Assembly: GCA_028284605.1 (NCBI GenBank)
Contig: JANQRL010000053.1
Span: 1-55,965, forward strand
Origin: Paracoccaceae bacterium
GTDB taxonomy: Bacteria > Pseudomonadota > Alphaproteobacteria > Rhodobacterales > Rhodobacteraceae
Length of the DNA: 55,965 nt
Reading direction: 5' to 3'
Shown here piece by piece: positions 49,388 through 55,965 of this stretch; the stretch's first letter is position 1; every line of letters starts with the position of its first letter. A program made the translations under genes and the position numbers. The notes below the pieces were generated by a model that saw nothing but the letters and a program-made list of their open reading frames with translations, was not told the DNA's origin and made no database searches.

Positions 49388-49642
49388 ATGGCCAAGCTGA
49401 TCGCGATCCTGAACGTCGTCGCCTGGTCGGGCTTCTGGGCCTTCGGTTATCTGGCGCTCTCGGCGGACCCGGCCAATACCTCCCAGATGGTGATCGCCGC
49501 GGTGCTCGCCTTCGTCGGGGCGGCCATCGGCGCGCTCGCCTATTTCTGGCTCGTCCGCCATTCCGAAGAGACCGGATACGCAAGTAAACCCAACCGCGCG
49601 GTGCCCGAACATCTGCGTGAGCCGACGGGGGAGGACGCCTGA
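49388..49642 (+). CDS. Small two-helix membrane protein in the liv-type operon
   Basis: An 84-residue protein with two predicted membrane helices (IAILNVVAWSGFWAFGYLAL and VIAAVLAFVGAAIGALAYFW) and a polar C-terminal tail of about 27 residues (VRHSEETGYASKPNRAVPEH). It lies between the two permease genes, 3 bases after livH-like and overlapping livM-like by TGATG, so it is clearly translated with them. It may be an accessory subunit of the permease or a stability factor. No known family member of this position comes to mind. Confidence 0.75.
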   Translation: MAKLIAILNVVAWSGFWAFGYLALSADPANTSQMVIAAVLAFVGAAIGALAYFWLVRHSEETGYASKPNRAVPEHLREPTGEDA

Positions 49643-50718
49643 TGCTTTATCGCGAGGCCGGCGACTTCAAGACATCCTATGTCGCCGACAGCCAGACCTT
49701 CCCCATCGCCTTCGACCGCTGGCGCTATTACGCGGTGCTGGCGGTGGCCTTCGGGATCATCCCGTTCCTGGTCAACGATTACTGGGCCAACGCGATCCTG
49801 GTGCCGTTCCTGATCTATGCCATCGCCGCCATCGGGCTGAACATCCTGACGGGCTATTGCGGGCAGGTGAGCCTCGGCACCGGGGGCTTCATGGCCGTCG
49901 GCGCCTATGCCTGTTTCAAGCTGATGACGGGGTTTCCGGAGGTCAGCATCGTCCTCCACATCATCGCCGCGGGCTTCATCACCGCCGCCGTCGGCGTCTT
50001 CTTCGGCCTGCCGAGCTTGCGCATCAAAGGCTTCTACCTTGCCGTCGCCACGCTCGCCGCGCAGTTCTTCCTGGTCTGGCTCTTCAACAAGGTGTCGTGG
50101 TTCTACAACTACTCCGCCTCGGGCCAGATCACCGCGCCCGAACGCGACGTCTTCGGCATCGTCGTGACGGGCCCCAATACCGAGGCCTGGGCGAAGTACC
50201 TCATCTGCCTGGTCTTCGTGACCCTGGCCGCGATCCTCGCCCGCAACCTCACGCGCGGCTCGCTCGGGCGGCAGTGGATGGCGATCCGGGACATGGATAT
50301 CGCCGCCGAGATCATCGGGGTGAACCCGCTTCGGGCAAAGCTCACCGCCTTCGCCATCTCTTCGTTCTTCATCGGCATCTCCGGCGCGCTGTTCTTCGCG
50401 GTCTATCTCGGCGCCATCGAGGTCGGCGAAGCCTTCGGCATCCAGAAATCGTTCCTGGTGCTCTTCATGATCATAATCGGCGGGCTCGGCTCGATCTTCG
50501 GCTCCTTTGCCGGGGCGGCGTTCCTGGTCCTGCTGCCAGTCGTGCTGAAGCTGCTCGGCGTCGACCTCTTCGGATGGCCCACGGACATCGTCGCCCATAT
50601 CCAGCTCGTGATCGTCGGCGGACTCATCATCCTCTTCCTGATCGTGGAACCCCACGGGCTGGCCCAACTCTGGCGGCTGGCGAAGGAGAAACTCAGACTC
50701 TGGCCCTTCCCGCATTAG
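49642..50718 (+). CDS. Branched-chain-amino-acid-type ABC transporter permease (LivM-like)
   Basis: A 358-residue permease, partner of the LivH-like protein. Characteristic segments are FLIYAIAAIGLNILTGYCGQ with VSLGTGGFMAVGAYACFKL, GLPSLRIKGFYLAVATLAAQ, the coupling loop LGRQWMAIRDMDIAAEIIGV, and LFMIIIGGLGSIFGSFAGAA near the end. An N-terminal 40-residue cytoplasmic extension (LYREAGDFKTSYVADSQTF) precedes the first helix. Start and stop are tightly packed with neighbouring genes; the binding-protein gene follows after 49 bases. Confidence 0.93.
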   Translation: MLYREAGDFKTSYVADSQTFPIAFDRWRYYAVLAVAFGIIPFLVNDYWANAILVPFLIYAIAAIGLNILTGYCGQVSLGTGGFMAVGAYACFKLMTGFPEVSIVLHIIAAGFITAAVGVFFGLPSLRIKGFYLAVATLAAQFFLVWLFNKVSWFYNYSASGQITAPERDVFGIVVTGPNTEAWAKYLICLVFVTLAAILARNLTRGSLGRQWMAIRDMDIAAEIIGVNPLRAKLTAFAISSFFIGISGALFFAVYLGAIEVGEAFGIQKSFLVLFMIIIGGLGSIFGSFAGAAFLVLLPVVLKLLGVDLFGWPTDIVAHIQLVIVGGLIILFLIVEPHGLAQLWRLAKEKLRLWPFPH

Positions 50719-50767
50719 GGCGGGGCAGACCAAGACCATCGGACAAGAACCAAGGGAGGACGAACCG

Positions 50768-52051
50768 ATGAAGATGAAGACCCTCGCGGCGGCGCTCATC
50801 GCCGGCGCCATGGCCTCGGGCCCGGCGCTCGCCGATCTGGTGATCCCGGACCTCAGCTACCGCACCGGCCCCTTCGCAGCCGGCGGCGTCCCGTTCTCGG
50901 ACGGCTATCAGGATTATTTTGCGCTGCTCAATGCCCGCGATGGCGGCATCGGCGGCGTGCCGATACGGCTGGTGGAATGCGAGACCGGCTACAACACCGA
51001 GAAAGGCGTGGAGTGCTATGAGAACACCAAGGGCGAAGGGGCCCTGGTCTATCAACCGCTCTCCACCGGCATCACCTACCAGTTGATCCCGCGCGCCACG
51101 GCCGATGGCATCCCGCTCCACACCATGGGCTATGGGCGGACCTCGGCGGCCAATGGCGCGGTGTTCCGCAACGTGTTCAACTACCCGGCGAATTACTGGG
51201 ACGGGGCGAGCATCGCTGTGAACTACCTGCTCGATCAGAACGAGGGCAGCCTCGAGGGCAAGACCGTTGCCCTGCTCTACCACAACTCCGCCTACGGCAA
51301 GGAGCCGATCCCCACGCTGGAGGCGCTGAGCGCCATGCATGGGTTCAACTTCACCCAGATCGCGGTGGACAGCCCGGGCCAGGAACAGACCTCGCAATGG
51401 CTGCAAATCCGCCGCGAACGGCCCGATTACGTGCTGATGTGGGGCTGGGGCGTGATGAACCAGGTCGCCGTGCAGGAAGCCGCCAATATCCGCTTCCCGA
51501 TGGAGAACTTCATCGGCATCTGGTGGTCCGGCGCGGAGCATGACGTGACGCCCGCGGGGATGGACGCCAACGGCTACAAGGCGCTCAACATGAACCGGGT
51601 CGGCGAGTACCCGGTCTTCGACGAGATCCGTGAACATGTGATCGAGGCCGGCCTCGCCGCCGGTGACGGCTCGAACATCGGCTCGGTGCTCTACACGAGG
51701 GGCATGTACGCGGCGATGCTCGCCGCCGAGGCGATCCGGACCGCGCAGGAGATGCACGGCACCGATGACATCACGCCGGAGATGATGCGCGACGGGATGG
51801 AGGCCCTCGAAGTGACCGAGGCCACCATGGAAAGCTGGGGCGCCCCGGGCATCGGCCCGGTCTTCTCGGTGACCTGCGAGGATCACGGCGGCTCCGGCAT
51901 GGGCATCGTCCAGCAGTGGAACGCCGAGGCCGGCGAATGGGTCGCGCTCACTGAGTATATCGAGAGCGACCAGTCGGTGATCGAGCCCCTGGTAATGGAG
52001 GACAGCATGGCCTTCGCCTCCGAGAACGGCATCGAGCCGGGCTGCACCTAA
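50768..52051 (+). CDS. Periplasmic substrate-binding protein of the liv-type ABC transporter
   Basis: A 427-residue exported binding protein. Signal peptide MKMKTLAAALIAGAMASGPA with cleavage after ALA near residue 22. The Peripla_BP_6 type fold is seen in PDLSYRTGPFAAGGVPFSDG, GIGGVPIRLVECETGYNTEK, ENTKGEGALVYQPLSTGITY and KTVALLYHNSAYGKEPIPTL. The ligand cannot be deduced; the ligase genes at both ends of the operon point to a carboxylic acid (fatty or aromatic) rather than leucine. AAGGGAGG precedes the ATG. The last residues contain a Cys (EPGCT) that may pair with Cys in VTCEDH. Confidence 0.9.
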   Translation: MKMKTLAAALIAGAMASGPALADLVIPDLSYRTGPFAAGGVPFSDGYQDYFALLNARDGGIGGVPIRLVECETGYNTEKGVECYENTKGEGALVYQPLSTGITYQLIPRATADGIPLHTMGYGRTSAANGAVFRNVFNYPANYWDGASIAVNYLLDQNEGSLEGKTVALLYHNSAYGKEPIPTLEALSAMHGFNFTQIAVDSPGQEQTSQWLQIRRERPDYVLMWGWGVMNQVAVQEAANIRFPMENFIGIWWSGAEHDVTPAGMDANGYKALNMNRVGEYPVFDEIREHVIEAGLAAGDGSNIGSVLYTRGMYAAMLAAEAIRTAQEMHGTDDITPEMMRDGMEALEVTEATMESWGAPGIGPVFSVTCEDHGGSGMGIVQQWNAEAGEWVALTEYIESDQSVIEPLVMEDSMAFASENGIEPGCT

Positions 52052-52082
52052 ACTGGACGATGCGTTCGGGCGGTCCCAGCGG

Positions 52083-52170
52083 CTGCCCGGGCGCCATTCC
52101 GGGGGCGCTGCCCCCGTCGCCCCACGGGCGACTCCCCCGGGATATTTCTGATCCAAAGAAAGACGGGTGA
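52083..52170. repeat. Rhodobacteraceae-type GC-rich intergenic repeat
   Basis: Two consecutive hairpins (CGGGGGC/GCCCCCG at 52100-52116 and GTCGCCC/GGGCGAC at 52116-52132) followed by CCCCCGGGATATTTCTGATC and CAAAGAAAG. I recall very similar elements in many Rhodobacteraceae genomes. It lies between the binding-protein and second ATPase genes and may attenuate or stabilise the operon mRNA. Confidence 0.65.
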
Positions 52171-52182
52171 GGAGCCCGGGAC

Positions 52183-53010
52183 ATGCTCGATACCGCGAAA
52201 GCCGATACCGAGACCCTGCTCGAGGTCAACAATATCGAGGTGATCTACAACCACGTGATCCTCGTGCTGAAGGGGGTCTCGCTGACCGTGCCGAAGGGCG
52301 GGATCACCGCGCTCCTGGGCGGCAACGGGGCCGGCAAGACCACGACGCTCAAGGCGATCTCCAACCTGCTCCACTCCGAACGCGGCGAAGTCACCAAGGG
52401 CTCGATCACCTATCGTGGCGAGCGGGTGCAGGACCTCTCCCCCGAGGCCCTCGTCAAGCGCGGCGTGATCCAGGTGATGGAGGGCCGTCACTGTTTCGAG
52501 CACCTGACCGTGGAGGAAAACCTGCTGACCGGCGCCTATACCCGCGGCGACGGGCGCGGCGATGTCCAGGCCGATCTCGAGATGGTCTATTCCTACTTTC
52601 CCCGGCTGAAGGAGCGGCGCGGCTCCCAGGCCGGCTACACCTCCGGGGGCGAACAGCAGATGACGGCGATCGGCCGGGCGCTGATGTCCCGGCCCGAGAC
52701 GATCCTTCTCGATGAGCCCTCCATGGGGCTGGCCCCGCAACTGGTCGAGCAGATCTTCGACATCGTGAAGCGGCTCAATGAGGAACAGGGCGTGACGTTC
52801 CTGCTGGCCGAACAGAATACCAATGTCGCCCTGCGCTTCGCCCATCGCGGCTATATCCTCGAATCGGGCCGCGTGGTGATGGACGGCCCGGCGGCGGAAC
52901 TGCGCGAGAACCCGGATGTGAAGGAATTCTACCTCGGTATGTCCGAGGAGGGCCGCAAATCGTTCCGCGATGTGCGCAGCTACCGCCGGCGCAAGCGCTG
53001 GCTCGCCTGA
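52183..53010 (+). CDS. Branched-chain-amino-acid-type ABC transporter ATPase (LivF-like)
   Basis: A 275-residue second ATPase of the importer. Walker A is LLGGNGAGKTTTLKAISN, the family segment RGVIQVMEGRHCFEHLTVEE, signature YTSGGEQQMTAIGRALMS (SGGEQQ), Walker B ETILLDEPSMGLAPQLVEQI and switch LLAEQNTNVALRFAHRGYIL. An N-terminal extension of about 14 residues (MLDTAKADTETLLEVN) and a charged tail (SYRRRKRW) are extra compared with the usual 235 residues. The protein pairs with the LivG-like ATPase. Confidence 0.93.
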   Translation: MLDTAKADTETLLEVNNIEVIYNHVILVLKGVSLTVPKGGITALLGGNGAGKTTTLKAISNLLHSERGEVTKGSITYRGERVQDLSPEALVKRGVIQVMEGRHCFEHLTVEENLLTGAYTRGDGRGDVQADLEMVYSYFPRLKERRGSQAGYTSGGEQQMTAIGRALMSRPETILLDEPSMGLAPQLVEQIFDIVKRLNEEQGVTFLLAEQNTNVALRFAHRGYILESGRVVMDGPAAELRENPDVKEFYLGMSEEGRKSFRDVRSYRRRKRWLA

Positions 53011-53132
53011 TCCGCCTTCGGTTTAAGGCACCGCCCGCGGCCGCCTGCATCTGCTATTGAATAGCCGTCCCGCGCCTTGCCTTTTGAACCGAGGCACCCA
53101 AGGCTGACGGCATGGCCCTTGGGGAGGAGCGT

Positions 53133-54359
53133 ATGACCGACCACTTCGACGATCTCGAAACCCGGAGCCCGGCGCAGCGGGCCGAGGACATCGCCCACGC
53201 ATTGCCGGTTCAGATCGCCCATGCCCAGACCATACCGGCCTACGGCCAGAGTTTCGGCACCGCGGATGTGAGTGCGCTCGACGTGCAGACCCCCGCCGAT
53301 CTGGCGCGTCTGCCGGTCCTGCGCAAATCGGCGCTGGTCGAGGCGCAGAAGGCCCGCCCGCCGCTGGGCGGCTTTGTGGCTGAGACTGCGGCTTTCGCCC
53401 ATCTCTTCCAGTCCCCCGGCCCGATCTACGAACCAGGCATGGACAGCCGCGACTGGTGGCGCTTCGGGCGGTTCCTCCATGCCTGCGGGATCGGCGCGGG
53501 CGATATCGTGCAGAACTGCTTCTCCTACCACCTGACCCCCGCCGGCATGATGTTCGAGAACGGCGCCCGGGCCATCGGCGCCACCGTGATCCCCGCCGGC
53601 ACCGGCCAGACCGAGCTTCAGGCCCGCGCCGCCGCCGATCTCGGCGCCACCGCCTATGCCGGCACGCCGGATTACCTCAAATCCATCCTCGAAGCCGCCG
53701 ATGCCGCCGGTCTCAAGACGCAGATCACAAAGGCAGCCGTCTCCGGCGGCGCGCTCTTCCCCAGCTTGCGCGATTGGTACACGGATCGCGGCATCACCTG
53801 CCTCCAGGCCTATGCCACCGCCGATCTCGGCAATATCGCCTATGAGACCGCGCCGGGCGAGGGGTTGATCGTGGACGAGGGCGTCCTCGTCGAGATCGTC
53901 ACCCCCGGCACCGGCGATCCGGTGCCCCATGGCGAGGTCGGCGAAATCGTGGTGACGACGCTCAACCCCGACTATCCGCTGATCCGCTTCGCCACCGGCG
54001 ACATGAGCGCGGTGATGGAGGGCCAGAGCCCCTGCGGCCGCACCAATATGCGGATCAAGGGCTGGATGGGCCGCGCCGACCAGACGACGAAGATCAAGGG
54101 CATGTTCGTGCGCCCCGAACAGGTCGCCGACCTCGTCGCCCGCCTGCCGGGCGTGAGCCGCGCCCGCGTCATCGCCGACCGCGAAGGCGAGGCCGATACC
54201 ATGCATATCCAGTTCGAGGCCGAGGGCGCCGCGCTCGACAGCGCCGAGGACGCCGTCCGCGACGTGCTGAAGCTGCGCGGCAGCGTCGAGATCGTCGCCC
54301 CCGGCGCTCTGCCCCGCGACGGCCTCGTGATCGAAGACCGACGAACTTACGACACCTGA
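53133..54359 (+). CDS. Phenylacetate-CoA ligase-like protein with degenerate P-loop
   Basis: A 408-residue PaaK-related member of the ANL superfamily. It keeps the C-terminal signatures LIRFATGDMSAVM, RIKGWMGRADQTTKIKGMFV and RPEQVADLV, but at residues 92-100 the classical SSGTTG ATP-binding loop is replaced by FQSPGPIYE. ATG 53133 is preferred (GGGGAGGAG directly upstream) over ATG 53112. It follows the livF-like gene by 122 bases and closes the transporter block. It may be a ligase with an altered loop, a CoA-binding regulator, or inactive; similar proteins near Liv operons are known to me from Bradyrhizobium-type genomes. Confidence 0.82.
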   Translation: MTDHFDDLETRSPAQRAEDIAHALPVQIAHAQTIPAYGQSFGTADVSALDVQTPADLARLPVLRKSALVEAQKARPPLGGFVAETAAFAHLFQSPGPIYEPGMDSRDWWRFGRFLHACGIGAGDIVQNCFSYHLTPAGMMFENGARAIGATVIPAGTGQTELQARAAADLGATAYAGTPDYLKSILEAADAAGLKTQITKAAVSGGALFPSLRDWYTDRGITCLQAYATADLGNIAYETAPGEGLIVDEGVLVEIVTPGTGDPVPHGEVGEIVVTTLNPDYPLIRFATGDMSAVMEGQSPCGRTNMRIKGWMGRADQTTKIKGMFVRPEQVADLVARLPGVSRARVIADREGEADTMHIQFEAEGAALDSAEDAVRDVLKLRGSVEIVAPGALPRDGLVIEDRRTYDT

Positions 54360-54369
54360 TGAGGACCCC

Positions 54370-55965
54370 ATGTTGCGTATCCCTGCCTTCTGCCTTGCCC
54401 TCGCACTCCCCGCCGCCGCCGCTGCCGAGGACGCGGCCCTTCTGATCGGGACCGAACGTTACGACAACCTCTCCCGCGTGGCGGGGGCCGATGATCTGAT
54501 GGCGGCCCAGGACGAGCTGGAGGCGGCGGGGTTCGCGGTCACCGCCCTGCGCAACGCGACGGCCGAGGATCTCGCCCCGGCCCTCACCGGGTTCCTTGAG
54601 GCCGCTTCAGAGGCGGACCGGCTGATCGTCGCCCTCTCCGGGCAGTTCGTCACCGACGGCACCCGGTCCTGGCTCCTGCCGCGCGATGCCGAGGCGCCCT
54701 CGATCCTCGCCCCCGGCGTCGGCGCGGTCTCGGTGGAAAGCGTGCTCGCAATGCTCGCCACCCGACCCGGCGCCGCGCTCCTGATCCTCGGCAGCCGCGG
54801 CGGCGACGACGAGATCGACCCCTGGCTCCGCGAGGGCATCGGCACGCCGGATATCCCCCAGGGCGTGACCGTTCTCTCCGGCCCGACCTGGCGCGTAGCC
54901 GACCTCCTCGAAGACGACATCGCCCAGCCCGGCGCCGACCTCCTTGCCGCCGCACGCGACGCAAGGGACATCGAGGTATCCGGCTTCACCCCGCCCAGCC
55001 TTGTCCTGATCCCCGAACGCACGGAACAGGCGGAACAGGCCGAGCCCGAAGGCCCCCGCATCGTCGACACCTCCGAAGAGGAAGCGGCCTGGGAGGCGGC
55101 ACAGGAGGCCGACAGCCTGGACGCCTATCAGGGCTTCCTGCGCGACTGGCCGGACGGGGTCTTCGCCGAGGAGGCGGAGGCGCAGGTCGCCGCGATCCTC
55201 GACGAACCGTTCCGCACCGAACGCCTGGCCGAAGAGGCCCTGGATCTCACCCGCGCCGCCCGGCGCGGCATCCAGCAGGACCTCACCACGCTCGGTTTCA
55301 ACACCCGCGGCATCGACGGCATCTTCGGCCCCGGCACACGGGGCGCGGTGACCAACTGGCAACAGGAAAACGGTTTCCCGCAATCGGGCTATCTGAACCG
55401 CGAGCAGATCGACCGGCTCGACGCCCAGGCGGCGCGGCGCGAGGCGGAATTGCAGGCCGAGGCCGAGCGCGAGGCGGCAGAGGCCGCCCGGCTCGACCGC
55501 GCCTATTGGGAGGAAACCGGCGCGCGGGGCGACGAATCTGGCTACCGGACCTATCTGGAGCGCTACCCGGAGGGGCTCTTTGCGACCCTCGCCCAGACCC
55601 GCCTCGGCGAGATCGAGGCGGAACGGCGGACGGCGGCGGAAGCGGCCGACCGGGCGTTCTGGGACCAGACCGGCGCGCGCGGCGACGCGGCCGGCTACCG
55701 CGCCTATCTCGACCGCCACCCGGAGGGGCTCTTTGCACAGATCGCCCGCACCGCCTTAGGTGAGAGCGCGAACGACGGCAGTGCCGCCGACCGCGCCGCC
55801 TGGGACCGCGCCATGGAGACCAACAGCGCCGACGGCTACCGCGGCTATCTGAGCGACTGGCCCGACGGGCAGTTCCGCGCCGAGGCCGAGGCCCGGATCG
55901 CGGCCCTGGCCGGCCCGGCGATCGACGAAGGGGCGGTGGCCGCGGCCCAGGAGGAGGAGCGCCGG
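54370..55965 (+). CDS. Exported caspase-fold protein with peptidoglycan-binding domain (3' end cut by window)
   Basis: At least 532 residues, open to the window end. A signal peptide (LRIPAFCLALALPAAAAA) is followed by a caspase-like alpha/beta domain (20-215: ALLIGTERYDNLSRVAGADD, LIVALSGQF, ALLILGSRGG). The usual SGHG His site reads SGQF and the Cys site reads LGSR, so it looks catalytically dead. Residues 295-350 form a peptidoglycan-binding domain (RRGIQQDLTTLGF, GIDGIFGPGTRGAVTNWQ). Four repeats of a W-x(n)-Y-x2-(Y/F)L-x2-(W/Y/H)P-(E/D)G-x-F type surround it (about 238-275, 375-410, 415-450, 465-505), separated by Ala/Glu coiled segments. It starts 11 bases after the PaaK-like gene. Confidence 0.85.
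   Translation, partial: MLRIPAFCLALALPAAAAAEDAALLIGTERYDNLSRVAGADDLMAAQDELEAAGFAVTALRNATAEDLAPALTGFLEAASEADRLIVALSGQFVTDGTRSWLLPRDAEAPSILAPGVGAVSVESVLAMLATRPGAALLILGSRGGDDEIDPWLREGIGTPDIPQGVTVLSGPTWRVADLLEDDIAQPGADLLAAARDARDIEVSGFTPPSLVLIPERTEQAEQAEPEGPRIVDTSEEEAAWEAAQEADSLDAYQGFLRDWPDGVFAEEAEAQVAAILDEPFRTERLAEEALDLTRAARRGIQQDLTTLGFNTRGIDGIFGPGTRGAVTNWQQENGFPQSGYLNREQIDRLDAQAARREAELQAEAEREAAEAARLDRAYWEETGARGDESGYRTYLERYPEGLFATLAQTRLGEIEAERRTAAEAADRAFWDQTGARGDAAGYRAYLDRHPEGLFAQIARTALGESANDGSAADRAAWDRAMETNSADGYRGYLSDWPDGQFRAEAEARIAALAGPAIDEGAVAAAQEEERR

Overview
The window is a GC-rich, densely packed chromosomal segment of an alphaproteobacterium, most probably a member of the Rhodobacteraceae (Roseobacter group). 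This rests on a MipZ division-site ATPase, a CenR-type response regulator, the 46-residue aa3-oxidase subunit IV, a DUF6173-like protein, a cysteine-free L31, a DmdC-like acyl-CoA dehydrogenase and an intergenic GGGATATTT-type repeat, all recognised from memory. No rRNA, tRNA, CRISPR array, phage or intact insertion sequence was seen.

Layout. 1-1.85 kb: overlapping GNAT acetyltransferase paralogues (the first is cut by the window and folded back on itself), followed by chorismate mutase. 2.2-7.6 kb: the ribosome and tRNA-modification block rpsP-rimM-(membrane protein)-trmD, then a TAT-exported PhoX-type phosphatase, then rplS-rpmE, which ends in a clear terminator. 7.7-9.4 kb: a CadC-like regulator with TolB and TPR domains, and a 57-codon minus-strand gene. 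9.9-15 kb: mipZ, a 399-residue membrane protein, exonuclease III, a class I/II aminotransferase and the CenR-like regulator. 15.1-21.9 kb: ribA, a CPA2 antiporter/universal stress protein pair, an L,D-transpeptidase, a uracil-DNA glycosylase, a LysE exporter and moaB. 22-31.3 kb: an RND efflux adaptor/pump pair, YqgE, a DsbD-N-like protein, Sua5 and a DmdC-like dehydrogenase. 31.3-39.9 kb: an MBL-fold hydrolase, DUF6173, the aa3 subunit IV, a lipoprotein, a decayed IS5-type transposase, a quinone-oxidoreductase-like MDR protein, an XRE regulator, an IMPase/HisN-like phosphatase, a DUF3775 protein, a saccharopine-dehydrogenase-like protein, a histidine phosphatase and a DUF481 beta-barrel. 40.2-44.2 kb: an orphan molybdenum formate dehydrogenase and an M20-type amidohydrolase. 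44.3-54.4 kb: a LivGHMKF-type ABC uptake operon bracketed by two acyl/aryl-CoA ligase homologues and carrying three unexplained small genes. 54.4 kb to the end: a caspase-fold, peptidoglycan-binding protein cut by the window.

How the genes work together. The liv-type block reads as an uptake-plus-activation system: a periplasmic binding protein, two permeases and two ATPases would import a carboxylate, and the GTG-started acyl-CoA synthetase would activate it. A 6-2-6 inverted repeat in front of this ligase resembles TetR-type operators of fatty-acid and aromatic-acid regulons. The terminal PaaK-like member lacks a recognisable ATP-binding P-loop, so its role is uncertain.

The most interesting non-coding signal is a family of 15 short perfect or near-perfect palindromes in four intergenic regions (9.6-9.74, 16.19-16.37, 19.74-19.87 and 28.34-28.49 kb). 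Their cores are TTCGAA, TTCGCGAA or TTCG(T/A)CGAA. The stems vary while staying self-complementary, and the units are usually paired. They lie in convergent, co-directional and divergent gaps alike, so simple transcription termination does not explain all of them. A second RNA-level signal is a 9-bp pairing that could mask the ribosome-binding site of the MDR gene at 35.2 kb.
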